Of a DNA stretch of 38,637 nucleotides, positions 10,566-18,920 are shown in pieces. The position numbers were made by a program, and so were the translations under genes. The stretch is from Alcaligenaceae bacterium (lineage in GTDB: Bacteria; Pseudomonadota; Gammaproteobacteria; Burkholderiales; Burkholderiaceae_B), in NCBI GenBank assembly GCA_029263615.1, contig JAJUFT010000018.1, positions 1 to 38,637 on the forward strand. The letters run 5' to 3'. Below the pieces are notes generated by a model. The model was not told the DNA's origin. It was given only the letters and a program-made list of their open reading frames with translations, and did not search any database. Each line of letters starts with the position of its first letter. Within the stretch, counting starts at the first letter, position 1.

Positions 10566-10600
10566 GAATGAGGGCAGGCTCAGGAATGAGGGCTGGCTCA
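10566..10600. repeat. Tandem 17-bp direct repeat in the aminotransferase-uvrB promoter region
   Basis: GAATGAGGGCAGGCTCA (10566-10582) and GAATGAGGGCTGGCTCA (10584-10600) differ at one base and are spaced 18 bases apart. They lie between two divergent genes, just before the uvrB -10 candidate, so a regulatory role or a simple slippage product are both possible. Confidence 0.75.
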
Positions 10601-10614
10601 ATAGGGTGTAAGAG

Positions 10615-10623
10615 TGTGATAAT
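10615..10623 (+). promoter_or_regulatory. Candidate extended -10 promoter of uvrB
   Basis: TGTGATAAT fits an extended -10 element (TG-n-GATAAT) 28 bases before the uvrB ATG. The -35 position holds only GGCTCA, a weak match. No CTG-N10-CAG SOS box is visible between the aminotransferase start and uvrB. Confidence 0.4.
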
Positions 10624-10650
10624 ACGGGGTTTCCCTTAGGTGTGTCCAGT

Positions 10651-12681
10651 ATGGCCGAAGCTGCGCGATTCGTCGAATTTCCGGGAAGTCCGTTCCAGCT
10701 GTACCAGCCGTATCCGCCGGCCGGCGATCAGCCGCAGGCCATTGACCGCCTGGTGGAAGGCATCAACGACGGTCTGATGTATCAGACCCTGCTGGGGGTG
10801 ACCGGCTCGGGCAAGACCTTCACCATGGCCAATGTCATTGCGCGCACGGGGCGTCCGGCCCTCGTGCTGGCGCACAACAAGACACTGGCCGCGCAGCTGT
10901 ATGCGGAAATGCGGGAGTTCTTTCCCCGCAATGCGGTGGAGTATTTCGTCTCCTACTACGATTACTACCAACCCGAAGCCTATGTGCCTTCGCGTGACCT
11001 GTTCATCGAGAAGGACTCCTCCATCAACGAGCACATCGAACAGATGCGGCTGTCTGCCACCAAGAGCCTGCTGGAGCGGCGTGACACCATCATTGTCGGC
11101 ACGGTGTCGTGCATTTACGGGATCGGCAATCCGGGCGATTACCACGCCATGGTCCTCACGCTGCGGGCGGGCGACCGTCTGTCCCGGCAGGAGCTGCTCG
11201 CACGTCTGGTGGCCATGCAGTACGAACGCAATGACGTGGAATTCGCGCGCGGCACTTTCCGGGCGCGCGGGGAAATCATCGACGTCTTTCCGGCGGAACA
11301 CGCGGAGCTGGCCCTGCGCATCACCATGTTCGACGATGAAGTGGAAACACTGGAAATGTTCGACCCCCTGACGGGCAAGGTGCAGCAGAAAGTGCCTCGT
11401 TTTACCGTCTTCCCGAGCTCCCACTATGTGACCCCGCGCGAGACGGTGCTGCGCGCCATTGAAACCATCAAGCAGGAACTGCGCGAACGGCTCGCCCAGC
11501 TCACGGCCGAAGGCAAGCTGGTCGAGGCGCAACGCCTCGAACAGCGCACCCGTTTCGATCTCGAGATGCTGCAGGAACTGGGCTTCTGCAAGGGCATTGA
11601 AAACTATTCGCGCCATCTGTCGGGGGCGGCTCCGGGCGAACCGCCGCCCACGCTGATCGATTACCTGCCTTCCGACGCCCTGATGTTCATCGACGAAAGC
11701 CACGTCACCATGGGCCAGTTGGGCGGCATGTATCTGGGAGACCGCTCGCGCAAATCCACCCTGGTGCAGTTCGGGTTCCGGCTTCCTTCGGCCATGGACA
11801 ACCGGCCGCTCAAGCTCGAGGAATTCGAGCAGCGCATGCGTCAGACCGTCTTCGTGTCTGCCACACCGGGCCCCTATGAGGTTGAGCACTCCGATCAGGT
11901 GGTCGAGCAGGTGGTCCGGCCGACGGGCCTGGTGGACCCGTTGGTCGAGGTTCGCCCCGCCGCCACGCAGGTGGACGATCTGTTGGGCGAAATTCATCAG
12001 ACCGTCAAGCGGGGCGAGCGTGTATTGGTGACCACGCTCACCAAGCGCATGGCCGAAGACCTGACCGATTATCTGATCGAAAACGGGCTCAAGGTGCGCT
12101 ATCTGCACTCCGACATCGACACGGTCGAACGGGTCGAGATCATTCGCGACCTTCGCCTGGGCGTCTTCGATGTGCTGGTGGGCATCAATCTGCTGCGGGA
12201 AGGGCTGGACATTCCCGAAGTGTCGCTGGTGGCCATTCTCGATGCCGACAAGGAAGGCTTTCTGCGTTCCGAGCGCAGCCTCATTCAGACCATCGGGCGT
12301 GCGGCCCGCAATCTGAACGGGCGGGCCGTTCTCTATGCGGATCGCATTACAGATTCCATGCGGCGCGCCATCGATGAAACCGAGCGGCGCCGCGAGCGCC
12401 AGCTGGCTTTCAACACGGAACATCACATCACTGCCCGCGGGGTGAACAAGGCGGTACGGGAAATGATCGACGGGGTCATGTCGACGGCAGCCGAAACGGC
12501 TGCCGCGGCCGCCGACGCCGACGTTCCGCCGGAGCTCCTGCGCGACGACAAGGCGCTGGCGCGCGAGATCAAGCGCCTCGAGAAACAGATGATGGACCAC
12601 GCTCGCAATCTGGAATTCGAACAGGCCGCCGCCGCACGCGATGCCCTCAACCGGCTCAAGGAAAAGGCCCTGCTCAGCTGA
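10651..12681 (+). CDS. uvrB: UvrB, excision nuclease subunit B
   Basis: Damage-verifying helicase-like subunit of UvrABC nucleotide excision repair. Walker A GVTGSGKT is at 49-56. The DNA-gripping beta-hairpin region follows with its tyrosine-rich [10 protein letters not shown] (about 102-111). FIDESH is the DEAD-like Walker B; helicase motifs [21 protein letters not shown] and QTIGRAARN come later. A C-terminal UVR domain (about 638-673), which binds UvrC, is present. Length is 676 residues. An in-frame GTG at 10642 exists, but ATG 10651 sits better behind the AGG at 10638-10640. uvrA and uvrC are not in the window. Confidence 0.97.
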   Translation: MAEAARFVEFPGSPFQLYQPYPPAGDQPQAIDRLVEGINDGLMYQTLLGVTGSGKTFTMANVIARTGRPALVLAHNKTLAAQLYAEMREFFPRNAVEYFVSYYDYYQPEAYVPSRDLFIEKDSSINEHIEQMRLSATKSLLERRDTIIVGTVSCIYGIGNPGDYHAMVLTLRAGDRLSRQELLARLVAMQYERNDVEFARGTFRARGEIIDVFPAEHAELALRITMFDDEVETLEMFDPLTGKVQQKVPRFTVFPSSHYVTPRETVLRAIETIKQELRERLAQLTAEGKLVEAQRLEQRTRFDLEMLQELGFCKGIENYSRHLSGAAPGEPPPTLIDYLPSDALMFIDESHVTMGQLGGMYLGDRSRKSTLVQFGFRLPSAMDNRPLKLEEFEQRMRQTVFVSATPGPYEVEHSDQVVEQVVRPTGLVDPLVEVRPAATQVDDLLGEIHQTVKRGERVLVTTLTKRMAEDLTDYLIENGLKVRYLHSDIDTVERVEIIRDLRLGVFDVLVGINLLREGLDIPEVSLVAILDADKEGFLRSERSLIQTIGRAARNLNGRAVLYADRITDSMRRAIDETERRRERQLAFNTEHHITARGVNKAVREMIDGVMSTAAETAAAAADADVPPELLRDDKALAREIKRLEKQMMDHARNLEFEQAAAARDALNRLKEKALLS

Positions 12682-12692
12682 GCATGACCTGT

Positions 12693-12762
12693 TGGGGATA
12701 AGCGACAGGCGTGCCCGGCTTTCATAGGCGGGCATCCGCTTTGCAGATCGGGGAGTGGATAA
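12693..12762 (-). promoter_or_regulatory. Two DnaA-box-like sequences in the uvrB downstream gap
   Basis: TGGGGATAA (12693-12701) and AGTGGATAA (12754-12762) are each one mismatch from TGTGGATAA, the reverse of the DnaA box TTATCCACA. They lie in the 193-base gap between uvrB and the phosphatase gene. Two single-mismatch hits are weak on their own; they are noted because stronger clusters occur at 22795 and 33351. Confidence 0.35.
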
Positions 12763-12874
12763 CTATTGCCCAGAAACGCACTAGGGTTTACCATTAAACA
12801 TTCTTTCTCGATGCGCTGCAGCATTCATGCCGGCGCGGCTCGGGAATCCCTCTCACTTATTTGCTGCCCTAAAG

Positions 12875-13363
12875 ATGACCAAGGTACTGTTTGTTTGCAC
12901 GGGTAATATCTGCCGCTCCCCCAGCGCCGAAGGCGTATTCCGCCACATCGTGAAGGAAGCCGGCCTGGAAGACGTGATCAGCGTCGACTCTGCGGGCACG
13001 CATGGCTATCACGTGGGGGAAGCACCCGACGTGCGTTCGCAAGCGGCGGCACGCAAGCGCGGTTACGAGATCTCCCATATCGTGGCGCGTCAGGTGAAGG
13101 CGGACGATTTCCGCGAGTTCGATCTGATTCTCGCCATGGACTGGGAAAACCTGGCTGCCCTCCAGCAGATGTGCCCCAAGGTGTATCAGCACAAGTTGAT
13201 GCTGTTGATGCGCTTCTCGAATGAATTCGAGGAAGCGACAGTGCCCGATCCCTACTATGGGGGTCCGGAAGGCTTCAACAAAGTGCTCGACTATCTCGAA
13301 GACGCTTGTGAAGGGGTGATGGAGCTGGTTCGCAAGCGAGCCCTGCAGCACCAGGCGGCCTGA
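12875..13363 (+). CDS. Low-molecular-weight protein-tyrosine phosphatase
   Basis: Small cytoplasmic phosphatase. The P-loop CTGNICRS is at 8-15, with nucleophile Cys8 and Arg14, and the general acid is Asp125 in VPDPYYGG. Length is 162 residues. The earlier ATG at 12827 would add an unrelated N-terminus, so ATG 12875, directly before TKVLFVCTGN, is preferred. There is no exopolysaccharide or tyrosine-kinase gene beside it, so the substrate cannot be read from context. A clear terminator separates it from iscR. Confidence 0.92.
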   Translation: MTKVLFVCTGNICRSPSAEGVFRHIVKEAGLEDVISVDSAGTHGYHVGEAPDVRSQAAARKRGYEISHIVARQVKADDFREFDLILAMDWENLAALQQMCPKVYQHKLMLLMRFSNEFEEATVPDPYYGGPEGFNKVLDYLEDACEGVMELVRKRALQHQAA

Positions 13364-13396
13364 TACCGCTTCGCCGTCCTTCGGCCATGCATGCCT

Positions 13397-13422
13397 GCCG
13401 CGCCCGAGCGCGGCTTTCTTTT
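13397..13422 (+). terminator. Rho-independent terminator after the phosphatase gene
   Basis: GCCGCGC (13397-13403), loop CCGA, GCGCGGC (13408-13414), then TTTCTTTT. It is a perfect 7-bp GC stem with a T-run. Confidence 0.88.
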
Positions 13423-13439
13423 GCCCGGCCGCATTACCG

Positions 13440-13468
13440 GAATGATTTACTCGGGAATTTGATATAAT
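13440..13468 (+). promoter_or_regulatory. iscR promoter with extended -10
   Basis: TGATATAAT (13460-13468) is a full extended -10 (TG-A-TATAAT), 75 bases before the iscR ATG. The -35 region (13440-13445) is weak. The upstream ACTCGGGAATT resembles half of an IscR type-1 site, which would fit IscR autorepression, but that match is loose. Confidence 0.65.
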
Positions 13469-13542
13469 GTGAAGACTGAAGCGGCTCCGAGCGCAAGTCT
13501 TCGCCCGCCACGTTTACCCGTCTTCCCGACAAAGGATCCGTC

Positions 13543-14037
13543 ATGCGGCTGACCACCAAAGGGCGTTTCGCCGTCACAGCCATGATCGATCTGGCCCTGC
13601 GTCAACAACGCGGTCCAGTTACGCTGGCCACGATCAGTGAGCGGCAGAACATCTCGCTTTCGTATCTCGAGCAACTGTTCGGCAAACTGCGGCGCCATGA
13701 GCTGGTCGACAGCGTGCGTGGACCCGGCGGCGGCTATTCGCTGGCCAGGCTGGCGCGCAACATCACCGTGGCCGACATCATCTTCGCCGTCGACGAACCG
13801 CTCGACGCCACCAATTGCGGAGGCAAGGGTAACTGCAAGGTGGGGCGCTCGCCCGGCTCGGCCACCTGCATGACCCACGACCTCTGGACCAACCTGAATC
13901 GTCGCATGATCGATTACCTCGATTCGGTCTCTTTGCAAGACCTGGTCGATCAGCAGCGCATGCGGCAACTTGAAGAAGAGAACCGGGCCCGCAGCGCCTC
14001 GCACGGCGAGGCTTTGCTGTCGCGTCAGCCGGGTTGA
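13543..14037 (+). CDS. iscR: IscR, Rrf2-family iron-sulfur cluster regulator
   Basis: Fe-S-sensing transcription factor that represses the isc operon when holding a [2Fe-2S] cluster. The N-terminal winged helix covers about 1-80 ([30 protein letters not shown]). Candidate cluster ligands are C92, C98, C109 and H112. In E. coli they are C92, C98, C104 and H107, so here the third interval is five residues longer; the ligand set is otherwise complete. Length is 164 residues. iscS starts 31 bases after the stop, in the expected operon order. Confidence 0.94.
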   Translation: MRLTTKGRFAVTAMIDLALRQQRGPVTLATISERQNISLSYLEQLFGKLRRHELVDSVRGPGGGYSLARLARNITVADIIFAVDEPLDATNCGGKGNCKVGRSPGSATCMTHDLWTNLNRRMIDYLDSVSLQDLVDQQRMRQLEEENRARSASHGEALLSRQPG

Positions 14038-14068
14038 GTTTCTGGGTTTGGCTGTTTCTGGAGCTTTG

Positions 14069-15241
14069 ATGGTTCAGCGTCCCGTCTATCTGGATTACGC
14101 GGCGACCACGCCGGTTGATTCGCGTGTCGTCGAGAAAATGTTGCCCTGGCTGAGCGATCACTTCGGCAACCCCGCCTCAACCACCCACATTTATGGTTGG
14201 GAAGCCGAGGAGGCCGTCGAGAACGCCCGCGAGCAAGTGGCCCACCTGATTCACGCCGACCCGCGCGAAATCGTCTGGACGTCGGGTGCGACCGAATCCA
14301 ACAACCTGGCGTTGAAGGGCGCTGCGCAGGTGCTGGCCGAACGCGGGCGACACATCGTCACGGTCTGCACGGAGCACAAAGCGGTGCTGGACACCTGCCA
14401 GGCGCTGGAGCTTGATGGCTTCGAGGTGACCTACCTGCCGGTGCCGGCCAGCGGTCTGATCGACCCGGCCGACTTCGCCGCCGCACTGCGACCCGACACC
14501 ATTCTGGCCTCCGTCATGGCGGTCAACAATGAAATCGGCGTAATCCAGGACATTCCCGCGCTGGGCGAGATCTGCCGGGAGCGGGGTGTCCTGTTCCACG
14601 TCGACGCGGCCCAGGCCACGGGCAAGGTTCCCGTTGACGTCGAACACTGGCAAGTGGATCTCATGTCGCTGTCGGCGCACAAGACCTATGGTCCCAAAGG
14701 GGTGGGCGCCTTGTACGTGCGTCGCAAGCCGCGCGTCAGGCTGCTGGCGCAAATGCATGGCGGGGGCCATGAAAAAGGCTTCCGTTCCGGCACATTGGCC
14801 ACCCACCAGATTGTCGGCATGGGGGAAGCGTTCCGTCTGGCGCGGCTCGAGATGGACACCGAGCTGCCGCGCATTCGTCAGTTGCGCGACCGGCTCTGGG
14901 CCGGCATCTCGGGGCTGGAGCAGGTGTGGCTCAATGGTGATCCGGTGCGGCGCATCCCGCACAATCTGAATGTGAGCTTCGGCCATGTCGATGGAGAATC
15001 GCTGATGGCCGGTTTGCGGGGCATTGCGGTCTCCAGCGGTTCGGCCTGCACTTCCGCAAGCCAGGAACCGTCTTATGTCATGAAGGCGCTGGGCAGAAGC
15101 GACGAGCTGGCGCTAAGCTCCATCCGTTTCAGTCTGGGTCGCCAGACCACGGAAGCGCACATCGACGTCGCCATTGCAGAAGTGAACCGGGTCGTCGAGC
15201 GTCTGCGCCAACTGTCGCCCCTTTGGGAAGCAGAAGTCTGA
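14069..15241 (+). CDS. iscS: IscS, cysteine desulfurase
   Basis: PLP enzyme that takes sulfur from cysteine for Fe-S clusters and tRNA thiolation. The PLP lysine is Lys205 ([11 protein letters not shown]), His103 (TEHKAV) acts in catalysis, and the persulfide cysteine is Cys327 in [10 protein letters not shown]. Length is 390 residues (E. coli IscS is 404). The frame extends upstream into iscR, but ATG 14069 follows a GGAGC site and gives the standard [11 protein letters not shown] start. The active-site set is intact, unlike in the next gene. Confidence 0.95.
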   Translation: MVQRPVYLDYAATTPVDSRVVEKMLPWLSDHFGNPASTTHIYGWEAEEAVENAREQVAHLIHADPREIVWTSGATESNNLALKGAAQVLAERGRHIVTVCTEHKAVLDTCQALELDGFEVTYLPVPASGLIDPADFAAALRPDTILASVMAVNNEIGVIQDIPALGEICRERGVLFHVDAAQATGKVPVDVEHWQVDLMSLSAHKTYGPKGVGALYVRRKPRVRLLAQMHGGGHEKGFRSGTLATHQIVGMGEAFRLARLEMDTELPRIRQLRDRLWAGISGLEQVWLNGDPVRRIPHNLNVSFGHVDGESLMAGLRGIAVSSGSACTSASQEPSYVMKALGRSDELALSSIRFSLGRQTTEAHIDVAIAEVNRVVERLRQLSPLWEAEV

Positions 15242-15251
15242 GGGCGATAAC

Positions 15252-15644
15252 ATGCGTATGATATATAGTGAACTGCTGCTCGATCACTTCGAGCATCCCC
15301 GCCATGTCGGGCGATTGCCGGAAGCCAGGGATATCGGCACAGGGCTTGCCGGCTCGCGGGAATCGGGCGGTGTACTGCGCATGCAGATCCGGGTCAATGA
15401 AGACAACACCCTCATCGAGGTGCGCTTCCAGGCATATGGCCCGCCGGCATTGATCGCCACCGGTTCCTGGCTGGCAGAGCACATGCAGGGCCTGGCACTG
15501 GAAACGGCCGAAGCATTGACGCATCAGCCCATTGTGCGCGCGCTGTCACTGCCGTCAGCCAGCTTGCATTTTGCAATGCTCGGCGAAGATGCGGTACGGG
15601 CCGCCATTCAGGATTACAAGGACAAGCAGAAGGTGTACGCATGA
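15252..15644 (+). CDS. IscU-like protein lacking all three cluster-ligand cysteines
   Basis: By position and sequence this is the IscU scaffold gene. [16 protein letters not shown] and [15 protein letters not shown] match the two ends of IscU, and 130 residues is the family length. The functional residues are gone: the C37 position is Ser38 (in RESGGV), the Asp39 position is Gly40, the C63 position is Pro64 (AYGPPAL), and the C106 position is Phe107 (SLHFAML). The HscA-recognition motif LPPVK has become LPSAS. The protein contains no cysteine at all, so it cannot hold a [2Fe-2S] cluster in the normal way. The frame is intact, GAGGG precedes the ATG, and its last bases overlap iscA (ATGA), so it looks expressed. 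A non-scaffold role, for example binding IscS, is inference. Confidence 0.85.
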   Translation: MRMIYSELLLDHFEHPRHVGRLPEARDIGTGLAGSRESGGVLRMQIRVNEDNTLIEVRFQAYGPPALIATGSWLAEHMQGLALETAEALTHQPIVRALSLPSASLHFAMLGEDAVRAAIQDYKDKQKVYA

Positions 15645-15967
15645 GCAACATCACGATCAGCGAACGGGCCGCCAACCATATTGCCCGTTATCTCGAAAAG
15701 CGGGGCAAGGGCATTGGCCTGCGTCTCGGTATCAAGACCACCGGGTGTTCCGGGCTGGCCTACAAGATGGAATACGTCGACGAAGCGCGCCCCGACGATC
15801 TGCTTTTCGAGCAGCATGGGGTCAAGCTGTTTGTCGACCCCGACAGCATGCAATATATCGACGGCACGGAAGTCGATTTCGTGCGTGAAGGGCTCAACGA
15901 AGGGTTCAAGTTCGTGAACCCGAACGAGAAAGCCAGTTGCGGCTGCGGTGAATCGTTCACCGTCTGA
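15641..15967 (+). CDS. iscA: IscA-type A-type carrier for Fe-S clusters
   Basis: HesB/IscA-family carrier that passes iron or Fe-S clusters to target enzymes. The three conserved cysteines are present: C36 (TTGCSG), C100 and C102 (ASCGCGESF). Length is 108 residues. It overlaps the IscU-like gene by four bases (ATGA), so translation is coupled. In the standard isc operon hscB, hscA and fdx would follow; here the next gene is the unrelated pxpA. Confidence 0.93.
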   Translation: MSNITISERAANHIARYLEKRGKGIGLRLGIKTTGCSGLAYKMEYVDEARPDDLLFEQHGVKLFVDPDSMQYIDGTEVDFVREGLNEGFKFVNPNEKASCGCGESFTV

Positions 15968-16006
15968 ATCACATAAGAAGAACTTTGCTTGGGAGGGGAC
16001 GCCGGA

Positions 16007-16792
16007 ATGGCCTTGTCCATTGATTTGAACTGCGACATGGGGGAAAGCTTCGGCCCCTGGGTCATGGGTAACGACAACGAGGTGCTGCCGCTCATCACCT
16101 CGGCCAACATTGCCTGCGGTTTTCACGCGGGTGATCCGGGCACCATGAGGAAAACGGTGGCGGCTGCGCTGGCGCATGGCGTCGCCCTGGGGGCACACCC
16201 CGGGCTCCCGGATCTTTCCGGGTTCGGCCGCCGCAACATGGATATCACGCCGCAACAGGCTTACGACATGGTGGTCGTGCAGGTGGGCGCCATGGCAGCC
16301 ACCGCAGCCAGTCAGGGCGGGCGGCTGAACCATGTGAAGGCGCATGGTGCGCTCTACAACATGGCCGTGAAAAATCTGGATCTGGCGCGAGCCGTGGCGG
16401 AAGCGGTGCGCGACGTCGATCGTTCCCTGGTTTTTTTCGCGCTGGCTTCCAGCGACATGGCACGCGTCGCCGAAGACGTCGGTCTGGCAGTCGCTCACGA
16501 GGTGTTTGCCGACCGCAGCTATCAGCCCGACGGCAGCCTCACGCCGCGCAGTCGTCCCGAAGCGATGATCACCGACCCTCAGGCGTCCATTCGCCAGGTC
16601 TTGCAGATGGTGCAGGAAGGCTGCGTCACGGCCGTTGATGGCTCGCAGGTGCTCGTACGCGCCGATACCCTGTGCATTCACGGCGACCAGCCCGGAGCGG
16701 TCGTCTTCGCGAAAACCATTCGTGAGGCGCTCAAAGGCGCCGGCATTGAGGTCAAGGCGATGTCGGCCCAAGCGTCAGGCGTTTCTGCCTGA
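16007..16792 (+). CDS. pxpA: 5-oxoprolinase subunit A (LamB/YcsF family)
   Basis: Family member of PxpA, which works with PxpB and PxpC to open 5-oxoproline to glutamate using ATP. Diagnostic motifs are DLNCDMGESFG, NIACGFHAGDP, GAHPGLPDLSGFGRR and HVKAHGALYN. Length is 261 residues. ATG 16007 has GGGAGGGG 8 bases upstream; a TTG at 15989 is less likely. It is alone: no pxpB or pxpC lies in the window, although they are usually adjacent. It sits 39 bases behind iscA but is functionally unrelated to it, and a stem-loop ends it. Confidence 0.9.
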   Translation: MALSIDLNCDMGESFGPWVMGNDNEVLPLITSANIACGFHAGDPGTMRKTVAAALAHGVALGAHPGLPDLSGFGRRNMDITPQQAYDMVVVQVGAMAATAASQGGRLNHVKAHGALYNMAVKNLDLARAVAEAVRDVDRSLVFFALASSDMARVAEDVGLAVAHEVFADRSYQPDGSLTPRSRPEAMITDPQASIRQVLQMVQEGCVTAVDGSQVLVRADTLCIHGDQPGAVVFAKTIREALKGAGIEVKAMSAQASGVSA

Positions 16793-16816
16793 TCGTTCCC
16801 TGCGCTCGCAGCATCT

Positions 16817-16842
16817 GGCCCCAACCTCTGCAGGGTGGGGCC
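16817..16842. terminator. Stem-loop between the convergent pxpA and benE genes
   Basis: GGCCCCA (16817-16823) pairs with TGGGGCC (16836-16842) around a 12-base loop. Only GCTTCATTTC follows, so the T-run is poor. It is placed between two convergent genes. Confidence 0.5.
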
Positions 16843-16850
16843 GCTTCATT

Positions 16851-18038
16851 TCAGGCTTTGTGTGTACGAACCGCATGCACTAGCATGCCCAGCGCCAGCC
16901 CCCAGAAGGCACTGCCAATTCCAAAAAGGGCCAGCCCTGACGCCGTGCATAGAAAGGTGACTACGGCGGCATCGCGGCCCCGTTCCTCGGCCAGCGCCCC
17001 TGCCAGACTGCCGGCGATGGTGCCCAGGAGCGCCAGCCCGGCAATGGCCGCCACCAGCGCTGCAGGAAACGCAGCAAATAGACTGACCACCGTGGCACCG
17101 AAAATGCCCGTGAGCACATAGAAGACCCCGGCCCAGACCGCCGCCATGTAGCGCCGCTCGGGGTCGGGGTCGGCTTCCCGGCTCATGCAGATGGCGGCCG
17201 TGATGGCGGCGAGGTTGAAGGAGAAGCCGCCGAATGGGCCCAGCACCAGCCCGGTGAAGCCTGTCCACCCGACCAGCGGGCTGGCCGGTGTGGCATAGCC
17301 ATTGGCGCGCAGGACGGCCAGACCGGGCACATTCTGCGAGGTGATGCTGACAATGAAGAGGGGAATGGCAACGCCGAAAAAGGCCGACCATGAGAACGCG
17401 GGTGGCATGAACACGGGCTGCGCAGGCGTCCAATCCAGGGTGTCAAGGTGCAGCAGGCCCATAGAGCCGGCGCAGATCACCCCCACCAGCAGGGCCAACG
17501 GGATGGTGTAGCGGGGCAATACCCGGCCCGCCAGCAGCCAGGCGAGAAACATGAGACCCACGAGCAGCGGCTGAGCATGCATGGCGCCGAAGGCGTCCAT
17601 TCCGAAACGCACCAGTATCCCGGCCAGCATGGCCCCGGCAAGATGGCGTGGCACCCAGGCCATCAGGCGTTGAAACGTACCGGTGGCACCCGCCAGCGTC
17701 AGCAGCAGGGAAGTTAGCAGGAAGACGCCGATCGCCTGGCTCATGTTCAGGCCGTCTAGCGCCGTCACCAGAAGGGCGGCGCCGGGTGTCGACCAGGCCG
17801 TCAGAATCGGGGTTCGAAAATACAGAGAGAGCCCGATGCAGGTGACCCCCATGCCGATGCCGAGTGCCCACATCCATGAGGCCAATTCCTGCGCGGTCGC
17901 CCCTGCGGCTTGCGCGGCCTGAAAGATGATGGCCACTGAGCTGGTGTACCCGACCAGCACGGCCACGAATCCGGCTGCCAGATGCGAGAGGGCGAAGGGC
18001 AACCGAAAACGGGAAGCAGTCGTGCTGGACGCGTTCAT
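16851..18038 (-). CDS. benE: BenE-family transporter (predicted benzoate/H+ symporter)
   Basis: Polytopic inner membrane protein of 395 residues with about twelve hydrophobic segments. It matches BenE proteins through PFALSHLAAGFVAVLVGYTS at the start, WSTPGAALL, and SQNVPGLAVLRANGY followed by LGPFGGFSFNLAAITAAIC. ATG 18038 is the first start after which hydrophobic sequence begins; the frame upstream of it is not membrane-like. No benzoate-degradation gene is nearby, so benzoate as the substrate is a family-level guess. Confidence 0.8.
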   Translation of the reverse strand: MNASSTTASRFRLPFALSHLAAGFVAVLVGYTSSVAIIFQAAQAAGATAQELASWMWALGIGMGVTCIGLSLYFRTPILTAWSTPGAALLVTALDGLNMSQAIGVFLLTSLLLTLAGATGTFQRLMAWVPRHLAGAMLAGILVRFGMDAFGAMHAQPLLVGLMFLAWLLAGRVLPRYTIPLALLVGVICAGSMGLLHLDTLDWTPAQPVFMPPAFSWSAFFGVAIPLFIVSITSQNVPGLAVLRANGYATPASPLVGWTGFTGLVLGPFGGFSFNLAAITAAICMSREADPDPERRYMAAVWAGVFYVLTGIFGATVVSLFAAFPAALVAAIAGLALLGTIAGSLAGALAEERGRDAAVVTFLCTASGLALFGIGSAFWGLALGMLVHAVRTHKA

Positions 18039-18148
18039 GGGCTGGCAGTACGGGCGGCGACAAAGCGCAAATCCTAGCACGACTGCGGGATGGCGGACAG
18101 GGTATGGGGCTTGCTGTGGAAGAGGGACCTCATCAACGGAGCCACACC

Positions 18149-18424
18149 ATGAGCAAATTGGACCCCTTGGATTCCCCCGCATTGAATGGCGTGACGCGCG
18201 CCGAGCCCGGCATCGGGCCCAGTGATACGTCGGATTCCGTCAACGATCTGCCGGAGGACATGCAGGACACTGACAGCGACCGGTACGCAACAGGAGAACG
18301 GCCGTCCGTGGAGGAAAGGCCGGACATTTCCTCGGGGGAGGATGTCGATGTGGACCGCACGGTTTCGGAGGAAGAAGCCGGACTCTCACACACCCCGCCC
18401 GACCCCGCGCGCAACGGCGGTTAA
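18149..18424 (+). CDS. Small acidic, probably disordered protein of unknown function
   Basis: 91 residues, rich in Asp, Glu, Ser and Pro, with no hydrophobic segment, no cysteine and no signal peptide. GPSDTSDS, DTDSDRYATGER and DVDVDRTVSEEEAG look like a widespread conserved hypothetical family in beta- and gammaproteobacteria, recalled from memory; no function is known to me. GGAG lies 7 bases before the ATG. Its stop codon overlaps that of the minus-strand nuclease gene (TTAA at 18421-18424). The low complexity is real coding bias, not a repeat. Confidence 0.7.
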   Translation: MSKLDPLDSPALNGVTRAEPGIGPSDTSDSVNDLPEDMQDTDSDRYATGERPSVEERPDISSGEDVDVDRTVSEEEAGLSHTPPDPARNGG

Positions 18425-18912
18425 CGTTGTCGCTGTTCGTAACGCCAGCGCCAGGGTGCCTGTGGGTCACGCGTGGCCCATAGGCCCTTTTTTTCACGCC
18501 TGGCCGAATCCTGCAGGGAATACAGTTTTCTATCCTTCACGTGCTGGTCATACACCCATGCGTAGCCGCCGGCCACCATCTCTTCATTGATGTTCCTGTT
18601 TCCGCAGCGAACGTTGCCGAGCAAACGATCGTATTGGTCCCGGCCCTGAAGCTCGATGGTGACGGGGGAGCGGGGTGGACAAAGTTCGCGCAATCGATCT
18701 CGCGCGCGCTTGCCGAAACTCTGTTCGAGTTCGGGTGCATCGATCTGATTCATGCGCACCCGCTGCGTGCCGCGCGCGCCGGGACAGCGCACCCGTATGC
18801 TGTCGCCATCATGCACGGAAGCCACTTCGCACTGCAAGGTTTGCTGGGCAGCGGAGGGCGAGGCAATCGAAAAAAACAGGGCGGAGAAACATGCAGTGAA
18901 CCAGATGCGCAT
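18421..18912 (-). CDS. Secreted thermonuclease-family (SNase-like) nuclease
   Basis: 163 residues: a signal peptide (MRIWFTACFSALFFSIASPSA) and a staphylococcal-nuclease fold. Motifs are VHDGDSIRV, RMNQIDAPE carrying the Arg and Glu equivalent to R35 and E43, and GRDQYDRLLG carrying the R87 equivalent. A TTG at 18924 could also be the start and would overlap the upstream stop. It probably acts in the periplasm or outside the cell on DNA or RNA. It lies 8 bases after the thioesterase gene and is likely co-transcribed with it. Confidence 0.85.
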   Translation of the reverse strand: MRIWFTACFSALFFSIASPSAAQQTLQCEVASVHDGDSIRVRCPGARGTQRVRMNQIDAPELEQSFGKRARDRLRELCPPRSPVTIELQGRDQYDRLLGNVRCGNRNINEEMVAGGYAWVYDQHVKDRKLYSLQDSARREKKGLWATRDPQAPWRWRYEQRQR

Positions 18913-18920
18913 GGGAGGAC

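Noticed and set aside
10636-12735. A 699-codon open frame on the minus strand opposite uvrB
   Set aside because: It is a mirror of uvrB's codon bias at high GC; the translation has no recognisable domain and uvrB itself is certain. The same holds for the long frames opposite clpX (1938-3407), the ABC binding protein (26723-28057), the response regulator (28504-29862) and the kinase (29844-31883).
15252-15644. Reading the IscU-like gene as a pseudogene or frameshift artefact
   Set aside because: The frame is intact end to end, conserved IscU blocks align on both sides of each lost cysteine, and it has a ribosome site and an overlap with iscA.
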